Of a stretch of 64,000 bases of DNA, positions 10,707 through 20,631 are shown piece after piece. Below the pieces are notes generated by a model, which was not told where the DNA came from, did not search any database, and worked only from the letters and a program-made list of their open reading frames with translations. The position numbers and the translations under genes are program-made. Location of the stretch: positions 124,001 through 188,000 of the forward strand of contig NZ_KB907249.1 in assembly GCF_000381905.1 (NCBI RefSeq), in the 5' to 3' direction. Source of the DNA: Paenibacillus fonticola DSM 21315 (GTDB lineage Bacteria > Bacillota > Bacilli > Paenibacillales > Paenibacillaceae). The number at the start of each line of letters is the position of its first letter. The stretch's first letter is position 1.

Positions 10707-12329
10707 TTGAAGCGAAAATGGATGAACAATTACTTCATGATGTGCTTTTTCATAATGGGTCTAGTCTTATCCGGCTGCACAAGTTCGGCGAATCAGAACG
10801 CATCGGGGAACCAGCCAAATACCGATTCAGAAACGAACACGAAATCTGAACGGCAGGAGGAAACGACTGAAAGCAAGAAAAGTGGCGGAACATTAAGAAT
10901 CATCATCGGAGATGATGCGATCAAGGCGCTGGGGTATAATCCCGAAATTCGCTCGATTGGTGACCTTATGGTCAGTGCGACAGCTCTAGAAACATTGGGC
11001 AGGTACAACACCAAGGGTACATTGACCCCTTTCTTGGCAGATCGCTGGCAGATTGATACGGCCGCTAAAACTATCACCATTACAATTAAAGAAGGCATCA
11101 AGTTCTCAGATGGCACAGATTTTAATGCAGAGGCTGTAAAGTGGAATTTGGAACAATATAGGCTGTCACAAAAGCCGAACTTCAATGAAACGGATACACA
11201 ATCCATTGAAGCTCCGGATGCGACTACCGTTGTGATCAAGTTAAATACTTGGGATATTGGCATGATGGATACCATCTTAACGGCAGTTAAAATGGCTTCC
11301 CCTACCGCATTTAAAGAGCATGGCAAGGATTGGGCGATGGATAATCCGGTCGGGACGGGACCCTTTGTGATGGAGCAATTTGTCAAAGGTGTTTCCGTAA
11401 AGTTTAAGAAGAACGAAAATTATTGGCAGGAAGGTATGCCCTACCTAGATGGCGTAGAGTGGAAGATGATCACAGATTCACAAACGGCTTCAGCTGCAAT
11501 GTCTGCTGGAGAGGCAGATGTTTATTATAACACCTCAGCAAAAGTGGCTCAGGATCTTCAAGCCAACTTTGAAGTTATTAAGTTCTCCGGGTTTGGTGCG
11601 TTCGGGCCAGCGATTTATCCATCTGGAGGAAATCCTGACTCCCCTTGGGCGGATGAAAGAGTTCGTCAAGCTTTGTCGCTGGCAATTGATCGAGAAGCCA
11701 TCGTAAAAACATTGGCGTTTGGCTATGGTACAGCCACTTCACAATACAGCTCTCCTGGTCTGGACCACTATAATGATGAGATTAAACCGGAGTTTAACCC
11801 GGACAAAGCGAAACAATTGCTAGCAGATGCCGGGTATGCTGATGGGTTTAAAACACAGGTCATTTTTGCGAACAGCCCGGAAAGTGCAGACTTGTACACT
11901 GCGATTCAATCTTATCTAGGGAATATTGGAATTGAACTTGAACTGGCACCAGTGGATGGAGCGAAATTTAGAGAAATTTCAGGCGCAGAGGGCAGCTGGG
12001 AAGGCTTAATTGGATATGTGTTCAGGGTCGCACCCGACACATCATGGGATATGATCCGAAATCTGGCCAGCTTTGGCACCAATGCCCGCAGCGTTGAGAC
12101 CTATCCAGAATTAGATGAATTGATGAGACAGTCCAGGACGGTTCCTGATTCTGAAACGTATAAGACTGCCGTACTTGAGCTTCAGCAGAAGCTATTTGGG
12201 GAGAAGGTATCAGCGGTCCCCCTTTATTTGGGCGCAAACACTACAATTAAAGCTAAGGGCGTCGAAGGTGATGGCATGACAACGACATTCCTGACAGATT
12301 GGACGCCTGAATCAGCTAAAATGAATTAA
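10707..12329 (+). CDS. Peptide/nickel-type ABC transporter solute-binding lipoprotein (SBP 2)
   Basis: A 540-residue SBP_bac_5 receptor. The TTG start is chosen because AGGGGGTG at 10692-10699 is correctly spaced and the product then begins MKRKW, a good signal peptide start. The lipobox is LSGCTS. It closely resembles SBP 1 over long stretches: FNAEAVKWNLEQY, FNETDTQSIE, VGTGPFVMEQ, KKNENYWQEG. Recent duplication is therefore likely. The start is preceded by a cre-like site and the gene is followed by a terminator, so it forms its own transcription unit between the importer operon and SBP 3. It probably delivers ligand to the same permease pair. Confidence 0.9.
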   Translation: MKRKWMNNYFMMCFFIMGLVLSGCTSSANQNASGNQPNTDSETNTKSERQEETTESKKSGGTLRIIIGDDAIKALGYNPEIRSIGDLMVSATALETLGRYNTKGTLTPFLADRWQIDTAAKTITITIKEGIKFSDGTDFNAEAVKWNLEQYRLSQKPNFNETDTQSIEAPDATTVVIKLNTWDIGMMDTILTAVKMASPTAFKEHGKDWAMDNPVGTGPFVMEQFVKGVSVKFKKNENYWQEGMPYLDGVEWKMITDSQTASAAMSAGEADVYYNTSAKVAQDLQANFEVIKFSGFGAFGPAIYPSGGNPDSPWADERVRQALSLAIDREAIVKTLAFGYGTATSQYSSPGLDHYNDEIKPEFNPDKAKQLLADAGYADGFKTQVIFANSPESADLYTAIQSYLGNIGIELELAPVDGAKFREISGAEGSWEGLIGYVFRVAPDTSWDMIRNLASFGTNARSVETYPELDELMRQSRTVPDSETYKTAVLELQQKLFGEKVSAVPLYLGANTTIKAKGVEGDGMTTTFLTDWTPESAKMN

Positions 12330-12340
12330 ATTGAATATGG

Positions 12341-12375
12341 TTAAGCCACATTTAAAGTGGCTTAATCTTTTATAT
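12341..12375 (+). terminator. Rho-independent terminator after SBP 2
   Basis: TTAAGCCAC (12341-12349) pairs perfectly with GTGGCTTAA (12357-12365), followed by a T-rich stretch. Confidence 0.8.
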
Positions 12376-12384
12376 TTACCAATA

Positions 12385-12398
12385 GTTAGGAATCTAAT
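12385..12398 (+). promoter_or_regulatory. Possible MarR-type operator half-related to the marR promoter palindrome
   Basis: GTTAGGAATCTAAT has the same TTAG-N4-CTAA layout as the palindrome at 42913-42930 in front of the MarR gene. It lies 20 bases before the start of SBP 3. It is imperfect and could be chance. Confidence 0.3.
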
Positions 12399-12418
12399 CA
12401 AAGGGAGGGGATTCATCT

Positions 12419-14032
12419 ATGGTGGCTCGAAAGCAACTAGCGCTGATGTTGGGTTTGATTACATGCATGATTATCCTCGCGGTGGGCTGCACCAATAAAA
12501 GTGCGTCAGTCAATACAGGGATTGAAGCGAATGCTTCAACTGAGAACATATCTGCAGATGCTGACCATTCAGTTTCTGGCGGGACCTTCACGTTTGCTGT
12601 ATCAGAGGATGCTATCATTTTGGGGAACCCGCCTACGCTTATGAAACAGTCTGATCCGAATTACGCTGCGCCGGCTGTTGAAAGGCTGTTCAGACGGGAT
12701 CAACAGGGTGAACCCGAACCTTACCTCGCTGAAAGCTATAACATCGCAGACGATAACTTGTCCATTACAATTGAATTAAAGCAGGGAATTAAGTTCCATG
12801 ATAGTTCCGATTTCAATGCTCACGTTGTGAAATGGAACTTGGACCGGTATATCGCGACCGAAAGAGCAGAATTAGCTAAAGTTCAGTCTGTTGAAGCGGC
12901 TGGAGACTATACAGTGAAGCTGCATTTGAAAGAATTTGACGGTATGCTGCTTCAAAATTTGTCAGGCATTCCTGGCATGATGGTATCGCAAAAATCAGTA
13001 GAGGAGAATGGAGAAGCCTGGGCTGAGATGAATCCGATCGGTACGGGTGCATATCAATTTGTCAGCTGGGATCGGGACCAGCGTATAGTCTTTAAGAGGT
13101 TTGAAGGTTATTGGCAGGGAACTCCTGAGCTGGATAAGCTTGTGATCGAGGTGATCGTGGATCCGTTTGCTCAGAAGGCTTCTTTCGAAACGGGCGAGAT
13201 TGATGCGATTATGAGCCTCGGTCCGAAGGATGCGAACGAATTGAAGCAAGCTGATAAATACAATATAGAGGCATCTGATTTAGCCTCATCCGTGCTGGGC
13301 CTGCTGCCGGACAGTGCGCATTCAGATTCAGTTTATTCGAATGTGAAGGTAAGGCAAGCCGTTTGGCATGCCATTAATTTTGAAGCTATTGCCGAGACCA
13401 TGGGCTATGGTTATCACGAAGCAACCTTCCAGCTGGCGACAGAGGCCAGTACAGCTAATAATCCCAATGTTAAAGGATATCCCTATGATCCTGAGAGAGC
13501 CAAAGCTTTGCTGAAAGAGGCAGGATATGCAGATGGGTTTGCCACTACGTTGTATGCACAAAACACCCCCGGTTATTCGGATATATTAACAGCAGTGCAG
13601 GCATTTTTGCAGGAAGTAGGGATCACGGCCAAGGTTGAGCTGGTTGACCAGGGGAAGTATTTCGAGATGCTGACAGGCGGCCCTGAAAAGGGTGGATGGA
13701 AGAATGGATTAACCATTGTACCATTTACCATAGTGCCTAATGAGCTGGGGGCATATGCCCGGCTGCTAGGACCTGGTGTTTCTGCAGCAAGATTGCCAGT
13801 GGTTTACAATCCGGATGAGCTTCAGGACTTCATAGGCAAAGCTTCGAATGAGCCTGATCCGGCCAAAGCGAAAAGCATGATTCATGATATGCAGAAGGTA
13901 GCAACGGATGATTATGCTGCGTTTTTCTGGATCTACGCCACAAAGAATATCTCTGCGACTCAACCTTATGTTAAAGGTGCGAACTTTAATGCCCCTCAAT
14001 GGACGCCAGAGCAAATCAAGTTGGAGGAATAA
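12419..14032 (+). CDS. Peptide/nickel-type ABC transporter solute-binding lipoprotein (SBP 3)
   Basis: A 537-residue SBP_bac_5 receptor with lipobox AVGCTN and the family landmarks LAESYN, KFHDSSDFNAHVVKWNLDRY, IGTGAYQF and FEGYWQGT. It is more diverged from SBP 1 and 2 than they are from each other: the FNETDT motif is absent. A strong GGGAGGGG ribosome binding site precedes the ATG. Its stop codon abuts the ATG of the following MmgE/PrpD gene, so it is translationally linked with an enzyme gene rather than with the importer. This suggests that its ligand is the substrate of the PrpD-esterase-CapA operon. It could bind a different derivative from the other receptors. Confidence 0.88.
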   Translation: MVARKQLALMLGLITCMIILAVGCTNKSASVNTGIEANASTENISADADHSVSGGTFTFAVSEDAIILGNPPTLMKQSDPNYAAPAVERLFRRDQQGEPEPYLAESYNIADDNLSITIELKQGIKFHDSSDFNAHVVKWNLDRYIATERAELAKVQSVEAAGDYTVKLHLKEFDGMLLQNLSGIPGMMVSQKSVEENGEAWAEMNPIGTGAYQFVSWDRDQRIVFKRFEGYWQGTPELDKLVIEVIVDPFAQKASFETGEIDAIMSLGPKDANELKQADKYNIEASDLASSVLGLLPDSAHSDSVYSNVKVRQAVWHAINFEAIAETMGYGYHEATFQLATEASTANNPNVKGYPYDPERAKALLKEAGYADGFATTLYAQNTPGYSDILTAVQAFLQEVGITAKVELVDQGKYFEMLTGGPEKGGWKNGLTIVPFTIVPNELGAYARLLGPGVSAARLPVVYNPDELQDFIGKASNEPDPAKAKSMIHDMQKVATDDYAAFFWIYATKNISATQPYVKGANFNAPQWTPEQIKLEE

Positions 14033-15439
14033 ATGAATCAGTTGTCTAATGATGTTGCCGAATTTATTGTGAAGACGCAGTATGAAGATCTGCCGGCTCA
14101 TGTCATTGAAACCGCCAAAAAAAGCTTGCTCGATGCGATTGGGGTCATGCTCGCTGCGAGCACCTTAGGTGATGGCTGCGCGCCCATGCTGAAGCTGGCT
14201 GTCGCAAATGGCGGACATGAGGAAAGCACAATTCTAGGCATAGGGGCGAAGCGGCCCGCACATATGGCTGCCTTCGCCAATGGTGCACTGGCACATGCGA
14301 TGGATTTTGAAGACACCCACGACAAAGCGTTCGTTCATTCCAATGCGGCAGCTATTCCTGCGGCGCTTGCCGTTGCTGAAGCATCCGGGCAGATCAGCGG
14401 CAAAGAGCTGATAACGGCAACAGCGCTTGGCAGTGAGCTGGTGTGCAGGTTGGGCTTGTCAATCAAAGACAATCTGCTGGAAGCAGGGTGGTATATGCCT
14501 CCGATCTTCGGCGCTTTTGGCGCTGCGGCTGCAGCTGGCAAGGTTTTGGGCTTGTCGACGGAGCAGATGCTGGATGCCATATCTTTAACATTATGTCAGG
14601 CGACCTGCAGCGCGGAATTAACTCAGAATCCGCAGTCGGTCATTCGCTCCATTCGGGATGCTTTTGCTGCGCAGTCCGGCGTACTCTCGGCTCAGCTGGC
14701 AAAGGAAGGGGTAACAGGGTTTCAACAGCCGTTTGAAGGGAGGCTTGGATTTTTCCACGCGTATGCCAAAGGCAATTACGATGCCGAAGCCATGACTGCG
14801 AACTTGGGAGCTGTGTATGAAATGGCAAATGTAAGCTTCAAGGCTTGGCCTAGCTGCCGCGGTACACACCCCTATATCGAAGGGGCTTTAAAGATCATGC
14901 AAGAGCAAGGTGTGCAAGTTGAGGATATTGAGGCAATCAGAACTGTGGTCAGCCCTGTCAATAAAATGCTGTGTGAGCCTTTGGAAGCCAAACAGCGTCC
15001 GAGTTCGCCTATAAACGCGAAGTTTAGTATTCCTTATGCGATTGGGGTTGCGATTCATCATGGGACGGTTAGTCTGGATCATTTTAAATCCGAGGTTTTA
15101 GAAGATTCGGAAGTGCTAAGTATTGCGGCTATGGTAACCTATGAAATTGATCATTCCATGAGTTTAAAGGATACCCTTCGGGGCTTTACTGAAATTCACA
15201 CGAAGGATCAGGTATTCAGCACCGTAATAGAGACCCCTTACGGTGATCCCGCCCACCCATTAGGTCTGGATGATTTGATTGCAAAATTTAAGGCATGCGC
15301 ACGGCATGCGGCGATCCCGCGGTCGGACGAGCAATTAAGTCATATTGTAGACTGCGTTCTAAACTTAGATTCAGTCAAAGACATTCATGAGCTTACTGCA
15401 TTATTGCAGGCGCCATTAATGAACTTAGAATGGGAGTGA
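14033..15439 (+). CDS. MmgE/PrpD family protein, copy 1
   Basis: A 468-residue member of the family that includes 2-methylcitrate dehydratase (PrpD) and cis-aconitate decarboxylase. Visible family features are an N-terminal helical domain with FANGALAHAMDFEDTH and a C-terminal lid domain. The stretches GQISGKELI and GWYMPPIFGAFGAAA are shared almost unchanged with the second copy at 18044. These enzymes act on small tri- or dicarboxylic acids by hydration/dehydration or decarboxylation; the substrate here is unknown. The gene starts immediately after the stop of SBP 3 and its end overlaps the following esterase, so the operon is tightly coupled. Cytosolic; no signal peptide. Confidence 0.88.
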   Translation: MNQLSNDVAEFIVKTQYEDLPAHVIETAKKSLLDAIGVMLAASTLGDGCAPMLKLAVANGGHEESTILGIGAKRPAHMAAFANGALAHAMDFEDTHDKAFVHSNAAAIPAALAVAEASGQISGKELITATALGSELVCRLGLSIKDNLLEAGWYMPPIFGAFGAAAAAGKVLGLSTEQMLDAISLTLCQATCSAELTQNPQSVIRSIRDAFAAQSGVLSAQLAKEGVTGFQQPFEGRLGFFHAYAKGNYDAEAMTANLGAVYEMANVSFKAWPSCRGTHPYIEGALKIMQEQGVQVEDIEAIRTVVSPVNKMLCEPLEAKQRPSSPINAKFSIPYAIGVAIHHGTVSLDHFKSEVLEDSEVLSIAAMVTYEIDHSMSLKDTLRGFTEIHTKDQVFSTVIETPYGDPAHPLGLDDLIAKFKACARHAAIPRSDEQLSHIVDCVLNLDSVKDIHELTALLQAPLMNLEWE

Positions 15440-15444
15440 TGAGG

Positions 15445-16884
15445 ATGACTGCAGCATTGGTAACTACCAAGTTCGGCCAGCTTCAAGGTGTGCAGGAGGG
15501 GCGGGTATTTGCTTGGCGGGGTGTCCCCTATGCGAAGCCGCCGTTAGGAAATCTGCGTTTTAGGCCGCCGCAAGCGCCAGAACCGTGGGAGGGTATCAAG
15601 GAAGCACAGCAGTTTGCTCCAAGGGCAATGCAGCCGCTGCTATGGAGCCAAGAAGCAGCCCCAGAAGGCTACAGTGAAGACTGCTTATATCTCAATATTT
15701 GGTCTCCAGCCGCGGATCATAAGAAACGACCAGTTATGGTATGGATTCACGGCGGTTTTTTTACGGTCGGATCAGGCTCAGACCCTCGCTTTAATGGCAC
15801 AGCTATGGCTGAATTGAATGATGTTGTTTTGGTAACGATGAATTATCGTTTGGGTCCCTTCGGGTTTTTACAGCTGCGGCAAATCGGCGGGGAGGACTAT
15901 GCGGCATCAGGAAACTGCGGCATGCTCGACCAGGTAGCCGCTCTGACATGGGTCAAAGAGAATATTGCAGCATTTGGAGGCGATCCTGACAACGTTACGA
16001 TATTTGGACAATCTGCAGGCGGGAGAAGTGTCGGACTGCTTTTGTCGATGCCATCAGCGAAAGGTTTGTTTCAAAAAGCCATTATTCACAGCGGCGGCAT
16101 TCAAACAATTGGAACAGCTGACAACGCCGCAAAGCTGGCCGAGGTCATGTTGCATAAATTAAATATTTCAAAAGACAATCTATCTGAATTACACGAAATC
16201 ACCGCTGAAGCTATTCTTGAAGCAGCACCAATGCCCCATGCCGGCAACGGGATGGAACCGAATATAGATGGCGAGTTTTTGCCGAACATGCCGCTTGAAG
16301 CGGTGGCTGCAGGAGATGCCATCCATATTCCAATTATGGCCGGGTACACTTTAAACGATTTCACAAGAACGTTTGACCCGAGCTGGGAGCGTATGAGCGA
16401 AGATGAAATATTGCAATATTTTCAAAAGAAAATAGGAAGCGTCTGGGATGACGTATCTCCTTTATATTTGGAGCAGAAGGGCGATGATGTCCTTGAAAAG
16501 CTGATTCAGCTTCTCATTCGCAATGAATTTGCTATGCCCGCCACACGGTTGGTCGAGCTGCAAGCGGGTCACGGTACAGCTGCGTGGCTGTTCAGATATG
16601 ATTATCCTGACCCCAAATCAGGCCTGGCTACGCACGGCTCTGAACTCCCTTATATATTTAATACGGCCGAAGATTCGGACGGACATGTCATGGCGGTTCA
16701 AATGTACACGACCTGGGCAGCGTTTGCACGAAATGGCAACCCAAATAACAAGGAAATTCCAGATTGGCCTGCATACGATCTGAAGCGTCGGCCAACAATG
16801 CTGTTAAGCCGTGATAGTCGTCTTGAATATGACCTTGACCGCGAGATCCGAATCGCGTGGGACAAGGCAAAGCAGCAGGCTTAG
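15445..16884 (+). CDS. Type-B carboxylesterase (para-nitrobenzyl esterase-like), copy 1
   Basis: An alpha/beta hydrolase of about 479 residues. The oxyanion hole is HGGFF, the nucleophile elbow is IFGQSAGGRS, and the catalytic His lies in THGSELPYIFN. The acid position, Glu in relatives (TRDEG-type), appears as Asp in AGYTLNDFTR, a conservative change. No signal peptide, so it would act on imported esters in the cytosol. ATG 15445 fits best after GGGAG at 15432-15436; in-frame ATGs at 15430 and 15439 are alternatives that overlap the PrpD stop. It sits between PrpD and CapA-fold genes. The broken copy at 5610 and the copy at 41421 are related. It could hydrolyse alkyl, acyl or carbamate esters. 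Confidence 0.9.
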   Translation: MTAALVTTKFGQLQGVQEGRVFAWRGVPYAKPPLGNLRFRPPQAPEPWEGIKEAQQFAPRAMQPLLWSQEAAPEGYSEDCLYLNIWSPAADHKKRPVMVWIHGGFFTVGSGSDPRFNGTAMAELNDVVLVTMNYRLGPFGFLQLRQIGGEDYAASGNCGMLDQVAALTWVKENIAAFGGDPDNVTIFGQSAGGRSVGLLLSMPSAKGLFQKAIIHSGGIQTIGTADNAAKLAEVMLHKLNISKDNLSELHEITAEAILEAAPMPHAGNGMEPNIDGEFLPNMPLEAVAAGDAIHIPIMAGYTLNDFTRTFDPSWERMSEDEILQYFQKKIGSVWDDVSPLYLEQKGDDVLEKLIQLLIRNEFAMPATRLVELQAGHGTAAWLFRYDYPDPKSGLATHGSELPYIFNTAEDSDGHVMAVQMYTTWAAFARNGNPNNKEIPDWPAYDLKRRPTMLLSRDSRLEYDLDREIRIAWDKAKQQA

Positions 16885-16919
16885 CTTATGCATTCAGTGA
16901 TATGCAAGGGGGAGAACGA

Positions 16920-18047
16920 ATGACAGATTTATTGGAATTCTATGCTGTTGGCGATGTGGGACCTAATCGAGAGAAGCCATTTTCCATATTTCAATATACG
17001 GCGCCTTTCATTCAAAAAGGCGATCTTGCCTTTTGCCAGCTTGAGCCAGCGCTCTCTCGAAGAGGCTCTCCGCTGCCTCAGGCTCGATTGTCCATGCGGG
17101 CTGACCCCTCTTCGGCTGAAGCGATCCGTGAGGCTGGCTTTCATGTCGTCTCTTTTGCCAGCAACCATTGTATGGATTGGGGGATCGAAGCCTTTCAGGA
17201 CACACTTGATGCCTTGAAAGCGCAGCAGCTTCAGGTGATCGGAGCAGGCAGCCATATTGATGAAGCAAGAGCACCTGCGATCATGCGGGCCAAGGGGACT
17301 AGAGTTGCATTTCTAGCCTATAATTCTATTCTGCCACAAGGATACTGGGCCGAATCTGACCGCCCGGGATGTGCTCCGCTTCGTGCTCATACATTGTATG
17401 AACAAATTGAGCATGATCAACCAGGCACGCCTTGCAGAGTGCATACCTATGCGCATTCGGGAGATATGAAGGGCATGCTGGAGGACATTCAACAAGCGAA
17501 GAAGCGTTCTGATGTTGTGGTTCTTTCTATGCATTGGGGCATTCATTTTGTACCCGCTGTTATAGCCGATTATCAGAAGGAATTGGCTTACGCTGCGATC
17601 GATGCGGGTGCCGATCTGATTTTGGGACATCACCCTCATATTCTAAAGGGAATTGAAATGTACAAAGGAAAGGCGATCTTTTACAGTCTTGCTAATTTTG
17701 CGTTAGAATCGCCCTTCACATTCGCAGAAAATTTGGAGCAAAAAGAGTCGCACAAAGAGATTGCAGCACTTCATCCTGATTTCAAAGAAGGGAGCAGAAC
17801 ATTACCCAAGGATTCTTTAAAATCAATTATGGTAAAATGCCTTATCAGTCCAAAGGGTATAGAGCAGGTTGCCTTTCTGCCTGTTATGATCGATGAATAT
17901 TCGGATCCACATATATTGTCGGCGGAAGATCCAAGATTTGATGAGGTTCTATCTTATCTTAAGCATATTTCGGAGGATCAAGGCTTGATGCTGAATGTGT
18001 CTGTTCAAGGCAATGAAGTTTTGCTGCAAGGAGAGCTAGTCGAGTGA
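16920..18047 (+). CDS. CapA/PgsA-fold metallophosphoesterase-like protein, copy 1
   Basis: About 375 residues with the CapA-family metal-site pattern: GDVGPNR near the N-terminus, FASNHCMDWG, SMHWGIHF and GHHPHILKG. CapA proteins are linked to poly-gamma-glutamate or capsule export and are normally membrane-anchored; this copy has no hydrophobic N-terminus and should be cytosolic. Its setting among esterase, PrpD and transporter genes argues for a small-molecule hydrolase rather than capsule synthesis. The frame is open further upstream, but AAGGGGGAG at 16906-16914 fixes the ATG at 16920. It ends in a four-base overlap (GTGA) with the next gene. The exact reaction is unknown. Confidence 0.85.
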   Translation: MTDLLEFYAVGDVGPNREKPFSIFQYTAPFIQKGDLAFCQLEPALSRRGSPLPQARLSMRADPSSAEAIREAGFHVVSFASNHCMDWGIEAFQDTLDALKAQQLQVIGAGSHIDEARAPAIMRAKGTRVAFLAYNSILPQGYWAESDRPGCAPLRAHTLYEQIEHDQPGTPCRVHTYAHSGDMKGMLEDIQQAKKRSDVVVLSMHWGIHFVPAVIADYQKELAYAAIDAGADLILGHHPHILKGIEMYKGKAIFYSLANFALESPFTFAENLEQKESHKEIAALHPDFKEGSRTLPKDSLKSIMVKCLISPKGIEQVAFLPVMIDEYSDPHILSAEDPRFDEVLSYLKHISEDQGLMLNVSVQGNEVLLQGELVE

Positions 18048-19426
18048 GCCTATCAGGAGAATTAGCTAAGCATATTTCAAGCGTCCGCTATGAAGATTTA
18101 TCTCCTTGCACAGTAGAGATGACTAAGAGAACAATATTAGATACCCTGGGTGTTATCTTGGCAGCAAATACATTAGGCGAAGGTTGTTCAGCTTTTGTGA
18201 AGCTAGCCGTTCAAAGCGGGGGGCGCCGCCAAAGCACTATGATTGGTTATCGAACGAAAGTGCCTGCACTGCAAGCAGCCTTTGTAAACGGGGCTATGGC
18301 GCATGCGATGGATTTCGAGGAAGGACATGGCGAGGCTCTGGTGCATGCCAGTGCGGCCACGATACCGGCAGCTATTGCAGTGGCAGAAGCTGCAGGGCAG
18401 ATCAGCGGGAAGGAACTTATTGCCGCGGTAGCTTTGGGGAATGATCTGACCTGTCGTCTAGGGTTAGCGATCGAACACAGCTTGCTGGAAACGGGATGGT
18501 ATATGCCGCCGATCCTGGGTGCATTTGGTGCAGCAGCTTCGGCGGGCAAACTGCTCTCCTTGAACGAGCAGCAGTATCTAGACGCCTTCTCACTGGTGCT
18601 TTGTCAGTCAACCTGCAGTGCAGAGTTGGCTAACAACTCTCAATCCATTATTCGATCCGTACGTGACGCATTTTCGGCTAAAGCCGGAGTTATGTCTTCC
18701 ATGCTGGCTGCAGAGGGTTTAAGCGGTTTTGCGGAACCTTTCGAAGGGAGAATGGGATTTTTTCATGCTTTTGCTGGAGGAAGATACAACCCGCTGCGAT
18801 TAGTAGAGAATCTCGGGTCCGTTTTTGAGGGTGCTAACGTGTCTTTTAAGCCTTGGCCCAGCTGTGGAGGAACACACGCTTTCATTGAAGCAGCCATGCG
18901 AATTCGAACCGAATATATGATTATGCCGGAGGAGATTGCAGCTGTAGAAGTGATTGTAAACCCTGTGTTTCAAATGTTATGTGAGCCAGCACAGTCCAAG
19001 CGCCGGCCTGCCACAGCGATTGACGCGAAATTCAGCCTTCCCTTTGTTACAGCAACAGCTTTACATTACGGGGATGTAGGATTGGATCATTTCGCTGCTG
19101 AAGCATTACAAAACGAGCAGGTCTTGAAGCTGGCAGACAAAGTGGGATATCAGATTGATCATACAGCAGCTCGCGCTGAAGCGATAGGCGGTGCATTGAA
19201 AGTAATAACCGGTCGGGGAGCATTCTGCGTAAAGGTTGACAAACCATTTGGACATCCTAAGCAGCCTATGAGCGAGCAGATGCTGATGAATAAATTTCGG
19301 GATTGTGCAAGGTATGCGGAGAGGACAATATCTGATGAACACATCGACCAGCTCATCGAGCGTATTATGAACCTCGAACAAGTCAACGATGTTAGTCAAG
19401 ATTTAATGGATAGAGGGGTTTTGTAA
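18044..19426 (+). CDS. MmgE/PrpD family protein, copy 2
   Basis: A 460-residue paralogue of the protein at 14033. Both share LLEAGWYMPPI-type, GQISGKEL and CSAEL segments and the same domain order. The GTG start at 18044 overlaps the CapA stop (GTGA), and AAGGAGAG is correctly placed before it. One visible difference: AMDFEEGHG replaces AMDFEDTHD at the active-site region, so the two may act on related but distinct acids or form a heteromer. The stop codon shares its last base with the ATG of the MFS gene, continuing the coupled operon. Confidence 0.88.
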   Translation: MSLSGELAKHISSVRYEDLSPCTVEMTKRTILDTLGVILAANTLGEGCSAFVKLAVQSGGRRQSTMIGYRTKVPALQAAFVNGAMAHAMDFEEGHGEALVHASAATIPAAIAVAEAAGQISGKELIAAVALGNDLTCRLGLAIEHSLLETGWYMPPILGAFGAAASAGKLLSLNEQQYLDAFSLVLCQSTCSAELANNSQSIIRSVRDAFSAKAGVMSSMLAAEGLSGFAEPFEGRMGFFHAFAGGRYNPLRLVENLGSVFEGANVSFKPWPSCGGTHAFIEAAMRIRTEYMIMPEEIAAVEVIVNPVFQMLCEPAQSKRRPATAIDAKFSLPFVTATALHYGDVGLDHFAAEALQNEQVLKLADKVGYQIDHTAARAEAIGGALKVITGRGAFCVKVDKPFGHPKQPMSEQMLMNKFRDCARYAERTISDEHIDQLIERIMNLEQVNDVSQDLMDRGVL

Positions 19427-20631
19427 TGAATGAATTTGATCTGGCAGCAAGCGGACCAAGCCGTATATGGAACGCAAATTTCATATTTATCATGCTTGCC
19501 AATTGTTTTGTGGTAAATAGCTATTTGAGCATGACCCCTATTTTTCCGATTTATCTTGAGCAGTTAGGGTATGCACAAGATATTGCAGGCATTGTTACGG
19601 GGATCTTTGTAGTGACTGCTATGATATCAAGGCCTTTTGCCGGAAAAGTACTAGATTCGGGTCACCGCAGGGATACGTATCTGGCAGGACAGTTGATCTC
19701 CATTGCGGCAATCCTATTATATGCTTTCGCCAGCTCGGCTCTAATGCTTTCATTACTTAGGCTGCTGCATGGGATTGGGATCGGCATTGTTACAACCGCA
19801 GCGAACACGATTGCAGTTGATTTTATTCCGAAAAATAGAATTACCGAAGGCATTGGGTATTTTGGTTTAGGCACAGTTGCCTCCATGGCTATAGCGCCAA
19901 GTCTGGGTCTGTATCTTATCGACAAGTGGGATTTTAACGTCATGTTCTTCACCGCTGCAGGGATGTGTGCAATTGGCAGCCTTCTGGCCTTGCTGGTTCG
20001 CTATGAGAAGCGGACAGATGATATCCGTGTTGTGGAGGCGCTGAAGGGTGGAATTCATTTGATTGAACGGGCAGCTGTCAAACCCGCCGTGGTAGGCTGT
20101 TTCTCTGGCATGACTTTTGGTGTCACCTCCGGTTTTATAGCCGTTTATGGCCTGGAGCGCCGGGTCGAACATATTGGTTTGTTTTTCACTGTGTTTGCAC
20201 TCGTTCTAGTCATGTCCAGACCTGCCGCCGGCCGGCTGGCTGATCGAAAAGGCTTTGGATATGCGATCATACCAGGCATTATTTTTCAGATGTTGTCCAT
20301 GGTACTGCTTTTCTTTGCGGACTCTTTGCTGATGTTTCTGATGTCAGCCTTTGTATTAGGGATCGGCAGTGGGGCTACTCAAAGCACTCTGAATTCCATG
20401 GCTGTTCATAAAGTTCCACCACAGCGCCGCGGTGCGGCGATCAGCACATTTTATTTGGGGCTCGATTTGGCAGCCGGCTTGGGGCCGATGCTTGGAGGGA
20501 TCGCAGCCAGTTATGTAGGTTATTCCATGATGTATCTATTAACCGTTGTACCGCTGACTATAGCGCTGCTCCTATTTATCATGGCCGGCAGAAAATCAAC
20601 AGAGAAGAAAGGAATTCAAGCCAATGGATAA
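19426..20631 (+). CDS. Major facilitator superfamily transporter
   Basis: A 401-residue integral membrane protein with about twelve hydrophobic segments. The loop between helices 2 and 3 reads GKVLDSGHRRD, a form of the MFS signature, and the half-repeat has GRLADRKGFGYA. It starts on the last base of the PrpD stop codon and its own end overlaps the start of the next CapA-fold gene by 8 bases. It may import the operon's substrate or export a product; direction cannot be read from the sequence. Another MFS protein lies at 44674. Confidence 0.88.
   Translation: MNEFDLAASGPSRIWNANFIFIMLANCFVVNSYLSMTPIFPIYLEQLGYAQDIAGIVTGIFVVTAMISRPFAGKVLDSGHRRDTYLAGQLISIAAILLYAFASSALMLSLLRLLHGIGIGIVTTAANTIAVDFIPKNRITEGIGYFGLGTVASMAIAPSLGLYLIDKWDFNVMFFTAAGMCAIGSLLALLVRYEKRTDDIRVVEALKGGIHLIERAAVKPAVVGCFSGMTFGVTSGFIAVYGLERRVEHIGLFFTVFALVLVMSRPAAGRLADRKGFGYAIIPGIIFQMLSMVLLFFADSLLMFLMSAFVLGIGSGATQSTLNSMAVHKVPPQRRGAAISTFYLGLDLAAGLGPMLGGIAASYVGYSMMYLLTVVPLTIALLLFIMAGRKSTEKKGIQANG

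Noticed and set aside
10793..11386. Long minus-strand open frame (197 codons) inside SBP 2
   Set aside because: It mirrors the receptor gene in antisense, has no family motif and no ribosome binding site; the sense frame has clear lipoprotein and SBP features.
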